A DNA stretch of 64,000 nucleotides, from the NCBI RefSeq assembly GCF_041260155.1, contig NC_091928.1, positions 43,865,137-43,929,136 on the forward strand, in the 5' to 3' direction. The position numbers and the translations under genes are program-made. Under the pieces are notes generated by a model, which did no database searches, was not told the DNA's origin, and was given only the letters and a program-made list of their open reading frames with translations. This document shows positions 24,301 to 48,980 of this stretch, piece after piece; within the stretch, counting starts at the first letter, position 1, and every line of letters starts with the position of its first letter. Source of the stretch: Ptychodera flava (Eukaryota; Hemichordata; Enteropneusta; Ptychoderidae).

Positions 24301-25921
24301 GCATTATGATCAGATACTTAGTATCACTTAGTATCACTTCCGGTTTTATGAAGAATTATGTTCGTTTGCAGTTCTCATTGGTCACCTGCCACACTGGCTT
24401 TCACAGCGCTTATTGTGATTTGCCCGACGATTGTTAAGCGGTGGACGAATTGTTATAGCTAATTTGGAACAGTGTATTGGTGGGGAGGGGGTCACAATGA
24501 TACCACCTCGTGACAGTCAGTACCGTCCGGCGTGCCCCTGTACTTTTCTTATCGCCCCCTTTTTCAAACTTTATTTTAATTCCGGAATATCACGCTTTTT
24601 TGTTGTGGAATGTGTTGGTTGTTAAGTAGCTTTATCTTAATGAAAAGTGATTCATTTAAAGGTGAAGATCTCAATCCCTGGTTCTCGCATTATTTGTTGT
24701 TGACATTGAGTATTTACATGGTGTTTGCCCACTGTTTTCCTTTGAAGTTTCCATCATATTGGCCGAGTTGAATTTGCTTTTCGATAAAGCTGATGTGAAT
24801 GACCTACCCCTTTAATACAACCACATTACACATGTAAAGGGAAACAAAGGATTTATACAACACCAGTGTCACCAGCAGCTAATACGACGGTCATACGGTA
24901 TTGAGACTGCCGCTTAATATTTCGTTAACTTTTCAAGTCCAGCTTCACTTATCACTCAATTATGTACCATTTTCTCCCTAAAGGTAAACGACTGGCAGAG
25001 CTGGAAATACACTTAGCACTTGCGAGGGTAAGTCTGTTTACGAACTTCACGCGAAGGCAGTACGTTAGGCTTTGTCCACATGTGCGTTCAGGCGAAGCCA
25101 TTTCTCAAGAGAGTACAATCTAAAAATCTGTTTTGAGGCTATTCATCATGATTTACGGGTTGTTTTCGTTTTGCGATAAGATCCAACATGGCCGTCTTGT
25201 TGTCGTTCATATGATTTTAGACATGGCCTCAGAGCATCACACTTGTGGATGCGCGCATCACTGTTTCGCAGCAAGATGCCACATGGAATGCAGGATATAA
25301 TATTTAGTGAACGCTTTCAATTCTTATTTTGAGTTTTGAATGGGTGGCGTCGACGATTTGTGTGTTTTGTTCTCTAAATTTTCTCCGATAAATTACATAA
25401 GCAATTTATTGCAGTGTGACTGGTAAGAGTTTATTGTCTCCCTAATTTTGTCAAAATCTGACATTCTGGTCTAGCTGCAGTTATTGATTCGCAGTTACAG
25501 CGATAAACTAGATTACAGACAACTACCTGACACTAACTATTGTATATGAACCAAAATGGAGTCTAGTCTACCATTGATGACTTTACCCATTTGAAAGTAA
25601 ATGAACAAATTAGAAGTGTCAAATGAAGGATAATTCTATATTTCATTTCATAGACACGTATAGCGTCATGCCAATTTTGTACTATTGCCCTGAAAGCCAA
25701 GATTGTGTGTATACCTTGTCTTCTGTTCTTTGCAGACATTTTCCAAATTCAGTTTGCCATGTCGTTTCCTGATTTCACCGTTTCCCTTTCACTTTCCTTG
25801 ATCGTTGCAGTTGTGTCAGAAGTTTATTTTGGAACCGACAACCGACGTAGAGGCCAAGATGACAACCATCGTTGCGCCAGACAGACCTCTCAACTTGAAG
25901 TTTATTGACAGGACACCATAG
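15366..25921 (+). CDS. mitochondrial-clan cytochrome P450, gene B (complete, 9 exons)
   Basis: Exons: 15366-15796, 17996-18195, 20592-20795, 22184-22356, 22951-23117, 23324-23402, 23993-24149, 24984-25027, 25811-25921 (stop TAG). All boundaries are GT/AG and the joined frame is open for 521 codons, normal for the clan. In order it has an import leader (MAIPSAALRYLGRQNSG), the 'GPIWKQKFGKYV' and 'NEGKYPRR' N-terminal blocks, the C-helix WHRNR, the I-helix ELLAAAVDT|TSNTF (Ala where AGxDT has Gly), the K-helix ExxR in YLKAVLRETMR, PERW, the heme loop FGYGPRMCIG and KRLAELEIHLALAR. The nine-exon plan is that of vertebrate CYP27 and CYP11 genes. Expected role: inner-membrane, ferredoxin-dependent monooxygenase. 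The substrate is unknown. The first ATG of the leader was chosen because its context matches exon A. Confidence 0.93.
15797..17995 (+). other. gene B intron 1
   Basis: 2.2-kb intron with donor GTAAGT and an acceptor preceded by a T-rich tract. No recognisable repeat or gene is seen inside. Open frames around 16009-16314 and 17451-17927 have no family resemblance and no splice support. Confidence 0.6.
18208..19151. mobile_element. non-autonomous PIF/Harbinger-like element in gene B intron 2 (TSD TTA)
   Basis: The left terminus GGGACCGTTCAGTTTTTACG is repeated in inverse orientation at the right end (cgtaaaaactgaacggtccc, ending at 19151). TTA flanks both sides (18205-18207 and 19152-19154). 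C-rich and G-rich tracts lie just inside each end and the middle is a tandem repeat. No transposase is seen. The insertion begins only about 10 nt after the exon 2 donor, leaving GTAAGTGTA intact. Confidence 0.85.
18565..19008. repeat. ~135-140-bp tandem repeat inside the TIR element, about 3 copies
   Basis: Each copy is itself a double unit. It has a 'aaagtaaacttta' start, a GC hairpin such as gggccgccaaaggcggccc, and 'gagggtcgatcatggccatt'. The hairpin varies between copies, but the pairing is mostly kept. Confidence 0.8.
19905..20500. repeat. degenerate CTGT(N)ACAG-rich repeat region in gene B intron 2
   Basis: Short units such as cctgtaacag, ctgttacagg, acctgtaaaa and cctgttaca recur dozens of times with 'tcagatttcaggagtgtat' blocks (19990 and 20155). 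The pattern is simple and palindromic, and it breaks down by about 20500. The open frame through 20157-20552 is a by-product. Confidence 0.55.
20852..21229. mobile_element. ~380-bp foldback MITE built from TCTCGC/GCGAGA motifs
   Basis: The termini ACCAGTAGAAATT and AATTCTACTGGT are inverted repeats. The arms (~165 nt each) mirror one another, for example 'tggagactttctcgc' versus 'gcgagaaagtgtcca' and 'ctcgccatgaatctacgag' versus 'ctcgcaaattcatggcgag'. The motif TCTCGC or its complement recurs more than fifteen times. It starts about 56 nt after the exon 3 donor of gene B. Confidence 0.85.
21230..22183 (+). other. rest of gene B intron 3
   Basis: AT-rich intron sequence with no recognised element. 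The acceptor 'gttcccag' precedes exon 4. Confidence 0.5.
22562..22636. repeat. hairpin in gene B intron 4
   Basis: The arms ggactgaaagatccgtcg and cgacggatctttcagtc flank a C-rich ~30-nt loop. It is probably a small MITE remnant. Confidence 0.65.
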
Positions 25922-28620
25922 AGCATGCGTGATCGACTTGTCTATCCTGATTCGCCAATCACTACAACCTTGGGACTTGTGACTTTGTAAAAGGTCTTTC
26001 TAGCGCCAAGAGATACCTTTAGAGTTCCATCATTCTCAACATGAAAATGTTTGTCAAACTGATGAACAGTTCATAGATAATGTTATTCATGTGATTTTTA
26101 AATTACAAAATTGTGTATCATCCTGTACTATCAATCAAATACATTTACTATTGGCCCATCGTCAGCAGGTCAAAGGTACTAGGTACCGATCTAGACTCTA
26201 TAAAGTCTATGCGTGATTACCGCATCACTTTGTAATGTACTGCACGGTCATCAACCTTACAAGAATTATCGGCAAACTGTGTTTTCCAACCATTGGCAAG
26301 TGTCTGCAGATTAATTTTCGGCTGATCATTTCTCACTTCCCGCCAATCACTTTTTGCAATAAGCAAATGTTGTAATCGCAAGATATGTAACAGTTACTCT
26401 CAATATATGTTGACAAAAGAAAGAAACCGAGATATGTCAGTGTGCTTAACTGCAAAAAACTATCCTACAAATGTCTCTAGGTTAACGCCTATACCTGTGT
26501 TAAATGTGGGCAAATGTTATCCATTTCTGAATACGGACATAGCAGCTGAGATTATGAAAAAGATAAATTATACGAACTATGGTGCTGTAATAGAAGAATA
26601 AAAGTTTAAAAAAATATTAATATAAGGGATACATATGGTATAATCAGCGGGCAAGTAGGCAGTCTTTTAACTTGATCTCCCTAACTTATTATATAACTTT
26701 AGATCCGAAATTTGTACATGACTTGGTAGCGGTAGATTTCAAGTTGCAATGACTAACACATAGGTGACTCCAGAGTAAATGCTTTGCATATGAGACAGAA
26801 TTCACTCAAGCAATGTTGGTGCCGACTGTCCTTCACTTCCGCTACGGATATTCATCAATCAGTCTTTATAATCGTAACCTCAATTAGATTTATTTTCAGT
26901 ATTGCCCCTCATGTCTGCTGACGGTTCGTCACATTTTTACCTCTTGTTTTCACTCATTGACTATAAACCGATTCGACCAAAAACTGCATTCATAAACATT
27001 CACGGTAAACACATTTAAATTCTAGCCTAAATAAGTACCAACAGTTCCTGGACGGAAGACTACATTGAACAAACAATATTTTGACTTACCTTATAATATA
27101 CACACTCGTGTACTTCTACAAACATACACATTAATTAAGCCAAAGTAATTTGCATGGCTGTAATAATTATATTTTCTTCTCCATTTACAAAAATCCAAGC
27201 TTTGCAGTGGTGTATTTCTATAAACAACCCTTCGATATAACAACGAAGTCTGCTTAAACCGTTATCAGATTTCAAAGTGCCCTTCGATGCATAGATAGTG
27301 TTGTCTTTGTACATGACATACAAGAATTTACGGTAAATATTTCTAAATAGCCTCTAATAAGTCTCAATCAATCCTGTTCGTTTTTGACACTCGACCAGCC
27401 TCCTCTTACATAGGGATATTTTAGACCCACATCTATAGTGAAGTATGGAATGTTTGCTTTCCGTTCTTCAATGTACAATTATGTAAAGTGATAAGTGACT
27501 CAAGATTACATGTTAATATATTTTCTTCATCTTTGTCATTTATATGACGCTAAAGTGTATATACTTTAGAGCTTATAAGGCGAAAACCGTTGTGATGTGA
27601 ACCCAAACAAAACTTGATGAGAAAGCCTGACAGTTGTATTCAGTTATCTTGTGAGCAGTCGGCTTTGATTAGCAAGGAAAACAAGACTTGTACTTTCGCT
27701 AGAATTATGAATACTAATATCAGGTTTTCCCCTGTGTGTTTGGGTTTTGAAATTCATTTTGTATTCATTGATTGACAATGTTTTGTAATGTGTTGTAAAT
27801 CTCGAAGTAAACGACGCTTTCTACTGCTCGGAGGAAAAGTGTTTCTCTTGGTATAGTATCTCCCTTCTCCCGTGCAAACAATAGCCCAAATGGTTCTACT
27901 CCGGAATAAAAAGCTCGCGACGTGTTCAACAGACTTAGTAAGCAAATGGGATCACATGATGGCGGTACAAACAAACCCCTGTCTACAAGAGCGTACGGAA
28001 GGAACTACACATATATTTTGCGCACGGTACGTGAGTTAGTTTGAACCGTGGGAAATTCAAATTCCAGGTTTAACCTATCCTTATCCAAAGCTTCATATTG
28101 ACTTCACTACATTGGATTAGAGCCGAGTTAATTTTTCCTTGTTTTGCGTCCCCACACTCGCAGGTATTGTTTGGGGTTTCCACGAAAATAATAAATGCGA
28201 TGTATTTAAAAGGACCTCACCGTATAGCTTTTCTACCTAGAAATATTTGTTTATGAATTGTGTAAAATGTCCTTAAAGCGCCTGCATTATTCTTGCAGAA
28301 TATCACGCTGCAGTCTAAATCATGGAGGGGGAAAATGACGTTTCTGCTTTGATTCATGAATGAAATCTCATATTACAAGGAAACAACCCAGCCTAACATG
28401 CGCGGAATTTACCCTATGTTAAGTTTGAAGTCATGGGTAATAATTCAAATACAAAATGTCATGGTCTCGGGTAGCGTGTTGCAATGTGGCCGGACGCCAT
28501 CACCATGACATAACCAAGGAAAAGTTAACTGAAGGCACAGTTCTCTGCACATGCGCAAATACTCATCATCATGATGCATTCGACACTTGCCAATTGGGTG
28601 TCTGTTTCTCTATGAAGATC
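25922..28620. other. B-C spacer, no gene recognised
   Basis: Downstream of the gene B stop. An AATAAA-type signal occurs at about 26598 (aagaataaaag), a plausible but distant poly(A) signal. A 64-codon open frame at 26407-26601 (starts MLTKERNRDMSVCLTAKN) resembles nothing I know. No repeats comparable to those downstream of C and D are evident here, so gene B's 3' flank is not part of the C/D/E duplication unit. Confidence 0.5.
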
Positions 28621-28624
28621 TACT

Positions 28625-29947
28625 GTGCATTTCTTTGTGTGATTTCCGACGGGACCGGCGTTTTATAATGAAACTGCGACCTTGCAACGGCAGCGGGTGA
28701 CCAGCGGGTATAGCGGCGCTAGCGCTGTGATTTCCTAAATTTAAAAATGTTTCAAACGATCACGGATTGACAGGAGATAGCCAATCACAGCGCTGCTACT
28801 TGTAAATCACTACGCAGTTGATTTTGACCAAAATCAACTGCGGAACTGTAAAGCAGAGACTCTTTCCATATCCTGTAGGTAAAATACCACCTGTATTTCT
28901 GCCTTGCACTATCTTCAAATGTTCCTCTTTTAACAAAAAATTACATTCAAATCACTGTTTAACCTTTTCCCGGACTTGAGAAATATCAAGGCAACAGTTG
29001 TAACAACGTTCCATAGTTTAATCGCAACGTACGTGTGAGACATGCCCACAAAATGTTCTTCACAATCGGCGTTCCCGTTAGTTGCATAATTTGCAAATTA
29101 TCTGTCCCAGATAAATCCGCGGGAAATGCGTTATTTTAGAGGCCTCGCGCTCATGTAAAGTGGGAAGAAAAAATATGGTACAAAATATTCACTTCTTCGC
29201 GAAAATAAATTGAGCTCCATGATGAGATATCTCCAAAGCGGCCAATTTATCGACAGCCTATACAAATCACTGCGTATGGACAACTGCGTGCACTGTGCCA
29301 GATTCGCAACATATACATGTGTTCACGGCCCGTAAAAAAATGAAGCTGGTGTTATATCGTATACAACCAAACTCAACTCGTCAAAGAATTTTGATTTTGC
29401 AATGATAGGACACATGTAACTGTCAACAATACGACAGCCATGTACAACTCTGAAACTTCAATGCAATAAAATATTTACATATAAATGCGACCTGAATCAT
29501 GTGAATAAATAGTTACATCATGAATAACCTTTCACAGCGTCATTTTGCAAAACACCGACACTCCCTCCCTGTAATTTCTGTCCGGTCCCTTAGCCTCATG
29601 GAGGCGCTCTAATAAGGGAACGATAGGGAGCGAGTGGCGCGAGTATCACATCTAACTGACCGTTTGTCAGATTTCTCTCTGCTATATATTTCAGTTTCTT
29701 TATTTCTTTTTTAATGTATCAATTTCTCTATTTTTCAGTTTCTTTATTTCATTTCGCTATTTCGCCGATTATAATTAGCCATAGCAATAACCTCCAGCTG
29801 ACCACTCCCTATATCACAATTCACTCCACAGATGCGGCATTGTGCTATATCGAGTTGTATACTCGCCCTCAGCGGAGGTTATTGCTTAAATACCAGGTCA
29901 CTAGGGTCAACGAAATATTTATTAGAAGACGGGGGTACCGGGTCATA
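28625..29947 (+). repeat. 5' flank duplicated upstream of genes C, D and E
   Basis: About 1.3 kb is shared in order with 43205-44594 (before D) and with 57418-58072 plus 60781-61810 (before E, where an insertion splits it). Landmarks are ttccgac..gaccgg, 'tagcggcgctagcg', a gttgattttgaccaaaatcaac palindrome (28818-28839 here), the 'gggcaactgcgtgcactg' relative and 'gcgacctgaatcatgtga'. It ends in a T-rich tract, a gctatatcg block and the DR3 element. It probably includes the promoter. Confidence 0.85.
29895..29909 (+). promoter_or_regulatory. DR3 nuclear-receptor element upstream of gene C
   Basis: AGGTCACTAGGGTCA is a direct repeat of two near-consensus half-sites spaced by 3, ending 38 nt before the ATG. 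DR3 is the classical arrangement for VDR/RXR heterodimers. The TATA-like gcttaaata lies just upstream (29884-29892). The site is identical in D, and in E it differs only in the spacer. Binding is inferred, not shown. Confidence 0.55.
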
Positions 29948-42139
<12,192 letters not shown>

Positions 42140-44594
42140 AACCAATGATTTGCAGACCGCCTTCACAAAAACCTAAGCATTGCAGCGGTGAACCCTGTTT
42201 TCTACAGTGACCTTTGCACATATAGGCATCGATGAGACGACAAAGTCACACATTTACAGAAAGGTCAAAAACCATTCAAAAATACATGAAACGTTACGGC
42301 TAATGGCGCTTTAATGATGTCTTTTGTAACAAACACTTGTGTAGCGCAAAGATTCAGAATATTAAACAGCGTTTCTCCAGGTTTCTCTCAGTACTGGTTA
42401 TGTCTCTCTTTTTATCGTAGGAAAACATATCCTGTATATGAGGAGACGAGAAAAGAAAAAGTCGCTGGCATACTCTGGTAATATACTTTTAATCACGGAT
42501 TTAGAATGCCACCTTTATATAAGCACTTTACTGGGTTCTCATTTGATCTGAGTCTTTTGTAAATGTTGTTTCTGTTGTATTTTTCTTGTCTGTATCTTTC
42601 TTTTTTGTTAATAAATAATGCTAAGAAAATAATTCATATGATCAATAAATAATAGAGGTCTGGTCATAATTTGCGTACTCAATATTAATGTAAATCTTAA
42701 TTCAAGAAATTCATTAAATATGCAATTGAGCTAATAGTTAGAATGTCGTGCTGATTAAAACTTACAAAATATTAAGTGGACGGGCGTATGATAAAAGAAT
42801 GTCCGAGGTCTGGTCAAAATTGGTGTACTCAGTAGTGATGTAGAGCCTAATTATAGAAATTCATTGAATGTGAACTTAGGATGGTAGCTTATTAGTGGGG
42901 CGTTCGTACCACCAACAAACAAGCGACTGTGGTAACCATGCTACCTTTGATAAAGCGGCAGCAATCCCACAGTCGCTCGATACGTGACGGCCGTTATGCG
43001 GTATGCTTTAGAGAAGTGGGAAATTGAACTAATAGGAAACGCAGTGGCCGCAATACGCACGTTTCCCACAGTTCGGAGGAGACACATTTCCCCCTCATAA
43101 AATGCCACGATTAGATTAATTCAATAAATCAGTATAGATGGCTTTCAATACACCTCTAAATACCTGCTCTTTTCTTTGAGTGAAATACTATCTTCTGTAT
43201 ATTTCTTGGTGCGGTTTCCGACTGGACCGGAGTTTTTAACATGAAACTGCGACCTTGCAACAGCAGCTTGTGGTGGGTGTAGCGGCGCTAGCGCCGTGAT
43301 GTCCTAAATTTACATTTTTCAAACGATTGCGGATTTACAGAAGATAGCCAATCACAGCGCTGCTACCTATAAATCACTACTATATCAACTTACTTCGTCC
43401 TGGACCAAAATCAACCGCGGAACTGTAAAGTACAGAGTCTTTCCATATCTTGTATAGTTAAGATGTCACTTGTACTTTCTATGTACAACAGATTGCACTA
43501 CCTTCAACTGTTCTTCTTTTAACGACAAATTTAAATTCAAATCACTGTTTAATATAACTTCTTTTCAAAAAGTAATTCCCGGACTTAAGAAATATAAAGG
43601 CAACAGTTGTAGCAACTTTCCACAGTTTAACTGCAGCGTACATGAAACATGCCCTACAAAACGTTCGCCACCGGCTATCCCGTCGCATAATTTGCAAAAT
43701 ATCTGTCCCAGTTAAATTCGGGGGGAATGCGTTATTTCAGAGGCCTTGTGTCGATGTAAAGCCGGAAGACAAAATATGGTTCAAAATATTCACTTCTTGG
43801 CGAAAATAAATTGGGCTCCATGATGAGCGATATCTCCAAAGCGGCAAATTTATCGGCAACCTAATACAGTTCAATGCGTAAGGGCAACTGCGTGCACTGT
43901 GCTAGATTCTGCTGGAGTTGATATGAGGCACATCATACATTTGCTAACGGCCCATAAAAAAGAAGCTAGTATTATATCACACACAACCAAACTCACCTAG
44001 TCAAAGAATTTTAATTTTGCAATGATAGACACACGTAACTGTCAACAATACGACAGGCTTGTATAACTCTGAAACTTTAATACAATAAAATGTTTACATA
44101 TAAATGCGACCTGAATCATGTGAAGTAATCGTTACATCATGAATAACCCTTCACATAATCATTTTGCAAAACACCGAAACTCCCTCCCTGTAATTTCTGT
44201 CCAGTCCCTTAGCCATATGGAGGCGCTGTAATAAGGGAACAATTAATAGGGAGCAAGTGGTGCGAGTATCACATCTTACTGACCGTTTGTCGGATTTCTC
44301 TCTGCTATATATTTCAGTTTCTTTATTTCTTTTTTAATGTATCAATTTCTCTATTTTCCAGTTTTTTTTACTTCTTCATTTCGCTATTTCGCCGATTATA
44401 ATTAGCCATAGCAATAACCCTAGCTGAGTACGGATATATAACTCAATACAGCACAATTCACTCCACATATGCGGCTCGGGTCGTGAATTGTGCTATGTCG
44501 AGTTCTATACCCGCCCTCAGCGGGGTCATTGCTTAAATACCAGGTCACTAGGGTCAACGAAATATTTAATAGAAGACGAGGGTACCGGGTCATC
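42140..44594 (+). repeat. C-D spacer: duplicated 3' and 5' flanks
   Basis: The first ~750 nt match the 3' flank of D (56145 onward) closely, including ttaataaataatg (about 42607), a plausible poly(A) signal. From about 43205 it is the 5' flank shared with C and E. A short hairpin around gcgactgtgg (42925-42980) is also shared with the D-E spacer. No other gene is seen. Confidence 0.8.
44542..44556 (+). promoter_or_regulatory. DR3 nuclear-receptor element upstream of gene D
   Basis: AGGTCACTAGGGTCA, identical to the gene C element and at the same distance (38 nt) from the ATG. Confidence 0.5.
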
Positions 44595-45066
44595 ATGGCG
44601 TTCTTTCGAGCGTCAACAGTGCGCTACCTCAACCGACCGAAATGCGTCACTATCGGGAACATACGAATCTGCTCCACCAACAACCTCGTTAAGGAAGCCG
44701 ACGGTATCGACAGCAAAGATGTGAAATCCTTCGACGAAATGCCAGGACCCAGTATGCTGAAAGTTATGAAAGCTGCATTCAGTGGACAATTGCAGAAACC
44801 TTGGAAGCTGCTTCACAATTCAAGCGAGATTACGGACCGATATGGAAGCAAATGCTTGGGTCGAATGTTGTGGTCAACTTAACAGATCCACAAGATTTCG
44901 AATTCGTGTTGAGAAATGAGGGAAAATATCCGAGAAGGTTACAGGTCGATCCATGGTTAATTCACAGGCAGGAGCGAAACCTCGGCCTTGGCGTCCTACT
45001 TCAGTAAGTACACAGTCCAAACGTGAATGTCAGAGGCTTTTAAATAGGGTAGGTCGATGTGCTCAA

Positions 45067-46993
45067 GGGAGCGTTCAGTTATTATAGCGGAAGATAGGCC
45101 GGCAAAACCAGGGATGGGGGGGGGGGGGGTCACCTTTAATTTGAAAACTGCAAAGTGGTCAGGGGGTCATGTAGTTTTCAAACAGCAGAGGGTGGGTCAC
45201 TTTATTTTCAGAAGTATCCGTCCCCGGGCCATAAAAAAGCCGTTGCAGTGTCAAAAATATTCTGGGAAATAAAAATGATTCGCTTCATGATTTCATTCTC
45301 TGAAGTCATTTAACTGTAAATCTGAATAAAAGCATATCTGTCACATTAATGTCTTGCCTTGTCAAATCTGAGGCTTTTCTTCTTGTAAATCGAGCTCACT
45401 GAGGGCAATGAACAATTCCTATTACTTACATATTAGAGATATAGCAAGTTTTGAAATTAAAATAGTACTTTTACGTGAAATTCCAGTATCATAATTGTTG
45501 TCCGCATCTGAACTTTCAAACACCCTATTTGAATCGAGTACATTCGTATCAATTGTCAAACCTCTATAAATACACAGATTTAGCTGGTTTTGTATTGGAA
45601 ATATATTCATAGTTTCCTCATAGAGTACCATGTATAGTGAATCAACATTTCCGTGAAATTCCAAAATCAAATTTCTTTCACACATACCCACCCTAGTCTA
45701 ATCAAGTACTTTAAAATGAAACATCAAACGTCTATAAATACACAAATTTAGCTAGTTTTGTATGGAAAAAAATAATTGATCGTTTCCTCAAAGAATAAGC
45801 TTACCATGTTTAGTGAATCAATCAAAATTTCGATGAAATTCCAAAATCAAATTTCTTTCACACACATCGACTTGTAACCACTCTAGTCTAATCGAGCACT
45901 TTAAAATGAATAATCAAACGTCTATAAATCCACAGATTTAGCTACTTTGTAATTGGAAAAAATACTCATACTTTCCTCGTAGACTACCATGTATAGTGAA
46001 TCTACATTTCAGTGAAATTCCAAAATAAAAATTTCTTGCACACATATTCACTTGTAACCACCTAGTCTAATCAAGTAAAATAATGTCCATTAGCCAACGT
46101 CTATATGCATAAGTATACCAAGTTTTTCATTGGAAAAAATTATTCACAGTTTTACCATGGACTCCCATGTATAATGCATGAACATTTTCAGTGAACTTCA
46201 AAAATCAAATTTTTGTACACATAGGAGTTGTAACCATCCTATTCAAATCAAGTACATTTATGTCAATTATCATACTTCTATAAACGCATAGTCTTTGCTA
46301 GTTTTGTATTGAAAAATGATTAAGGAGTTTCCTCCTAGACTACCATGTATAGTGAATAACGTTATCGGTGAAATCCAAATATCAATTTTCTGTCACAGTA
46401 CACACCATGACCTGCCACTGCAAACAAAGTACATTTACATGAATCATCAAATACGAGTAAATGTACAGATATAGCTTGTTTTATATGAGCAAATGTTCAT
46501 ACTTACCCAATACACTCCCATGTATTATGATTTGATATTTTAGGACGAAGCACAATATCAGCTACAGTTTGCCTTCTAATAGTTGCGTAAAATATGGTCA
46601 CCCGCCCCAAAGAGGCATGCGTGGAATTTCATGACCCTTCAAAAATGTTTGCGCAAAAAATTTGCGACTCAATTGTAATTTCTGTCCACTCCCTTTGAGG
46701 GGTCATTCTAGCAAGCCAGAAGGGGTTTTGAACGTTAACACATTGTGTGTTTGTTAGGGGTCATTAGAAAACATCACAGAAGCTTTTTTGGGGATTCTAT
46801 CTTCCCCTCCAGATGTGTTTGTGTGTACAGCTTCACTTAAGCTATGGGGGGGGGGGGTAATGGAATGAAATTTTTGTCATCTTAAAAGGGGCTCATCAAT
46901 TTTTTTTGTGCAATGGGTAGGGGTTCACTTATTTTGGATGATGCACAGGAAGAATTTGCCGCCCCATCCCGGCCATAATAACTGAATGCTCCC
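45067..46993. mobile_element. 1.9-kb Harbinger-like TIR element in gene D intron 1 (TSD CAA)
   Basis: The left end GGGAGCGTTCAGTTATTATA is matched by the inverse of the right end (ggccataataactgaatgctccc, 46971-46993). CAA flanks both sides (45064-45066, 46994-46996). G-runs lie just inside the ends. The interior is a tandem repeat and a G-rich tail, with no transposase. The termini resemble those of the element in gene B intron 2 (GGGACCGTTCAGTTTTTACG). Confidence 0.8.
45420..46560 (+). repeat. ~180-bp tandem repeat, about 6 copies, inside the TIR element
   Basis: The block 'tttcctcatagagtaccatg' recurs near 45613, 45785, 45973, 46150, 46330 and 46505, each followed by 'gtgaaattccaaaatcaaattt' and later 'cgtctataaatacacagattt'. 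Copies diverge toward the right. Confidence 0.85.
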
Positions 46994-48465
46994 CAATATG
47001 CACACAACTTTTGTGTTGCACATTTCAAGACTGCATGGACTACCGTGCAACGATTGTAGGGATAGTTGCGTATCGTTTAATTGTGTCATTCAGAGAGTTA
47101 CTCTTTACACAGTGGTTTTCACTGTTCAGTAGACAAAAAGCGTTACAAAGAATGGCCACTTCAAATGTGCGGTGCACGAATACAAACCTTCCAGTTGTCA
47201 ACGGAAGGTATGCAATGCTGTTCTGAATCCAGGCCTCTGTAAAAGCAACTTTATGGCATTCATACATACTGGGAGGGGGGGGGGGCTGGAGGAATCACGA
47301 AAGAAATCTTACTTTTCTTGAGATCCCCTTAATACAATTAAAATTTTTTAAATCTATCTATCTATTTATGATAAAAAAAACTTTGAAGTCCGCACTACTA
47401 TCAAGTGGCAAAATATTTATTAAGGTTGTAGGGCCTAAACAAAGAAAAATAAAAATGTCTGGTGCAGTTCTATGCGCAGATGTTTGACGGAGGGTATATG
47501 ATAAAATATTTTGCGGTAGTTTTAGAAATCTTGTCAGCAGTTTGGCAAGCCGTAAATTCCTAGTCAAGTTGGCGATTGATGAAAGTTAAAACGTGTTTGT
47601 TTACAAGAAAGAAAATAAGAAAATTTAAATGTTGCAGCTATGTTGACGTGATGCATCCGGATATCATGCATGGAATACATTGTAAACAAGAAAGTCGCAC
47701 ATGCGCAGTTCCGAGGACGGCCTCCCTATAAACGTCTCCGCGTTGCTGCTGATATGTCGGTTGCTTGATCCTGTGAACAAAGGAGAAACAATAAAATACA
47801 GTTTAAATCCCGTGTGATGGTGTCATTTTGTGAGAGACCTGAGATGAGAATCAACCTGATATTTTGTTCAGCCTCAGAAAGACTTCAACCGTGTTCGCCT
47901 GATAAACTTTGGATGTCTTTTTTCTGATCCATTTTTATCAGCGAAGGAGCGGACTGGCAGCGCAACAGAGCTGCACTAAGCAAACGGATGATGAGACCAC
48001 GTGAAGTTGCCACATACAGTGACACTGTCAATGACGTCATCACGGACCTGGTCAATTCACTCGTTAGGGGAAGAAATAACTATGGCAAAGACAACATTGT
48101 GCCCGATTTAGAAAATACAGTCTTCAAATGGTCACTTGATTGTAAGTACATTTGTGAAGCAAAGATTCATATCGCTTTCGCCAAGATCAATAATGAACAT
48201 TGGAAAACGCAAAGAGCCACTCTCATGATCCCTGTATGACCTATGTCACCTTACTTCGGGTTGGACAAGCTATATGGCAGACAGTGAATGTATATGTGCA
48301 GGTATCTCTCCATGAATAAACAAACTTTCGCTTACCAGAGTCAAATAGCTATGTAGATGATCAAAATGATAAGGACTCGCGAATGGCTGCAGCAAGCTAC
48401 TTGTATTTCATTTACTATCTTGAATATGATCTGATAACAGAACATTGTACAATTAAGGGATGACT

Positions 48466-48980
48466 GAACATATTAAAATGTCGGAAAATATCGAAAATAG
48501 CCTTGCGTTGATGTGGAAACACATAGGCTTGTCCTTGTAGCAGAAAATACACGATTCTATATGGATGTTTTTGCAACTGTAAAATCTTATTCTCTATTCC
48601 ATCTCGTCTTACTTTTCGCATAATCTCGTGCAATTATCAACCACGAACAAAGTCTCTAAAAAATCTAATATCTGTGAAGTTCATTTTAATATGAAAAGGC
48701 CATAGTCTACCGAGACGACCATGCAACAAAAGGCATGCCGCGTTGCTAGTCTGTCTTTCTATTTGTCTGTGTCTACAAGTACCCGCTGCAAATTTCACAT
48801 ATGGACTGTGATTGGACTGACTCACTTGATATTCACCACTATATTAAAATGTCGGAAAATATCGAAAATAGCGTTGCGTTGACGTGGAAACTCATAGGCT
48901 TGTCTTTTTAGCAGAAATACAATACTCTATATAGATGTTTTTGCAACTGTAAAATCTTATTCTCTATTCCTATTTTACAG
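48466..48980 (+). repeat. duplicated 3' end of intron 2 in gene D
   Basis: 'aaaatgtcggaaaatatcga' through 'gtaaaatcttattctctattcc' occurs at about 48474-48601 and again at 48845-48970. Only the second copy continues into tattttacag and exon 3. Gene C has a single copy (32072-32205). Confidence 0.85.

Noticed and set aside
29714-29947. Longer N-terminus for gene C (in-frame ATG at 29714)
   Set aside because: The extension covers promoter-like T-rich sequence and the DR3. D and E do not preserve it, and the ATG at 29948 starts a normal import leader.
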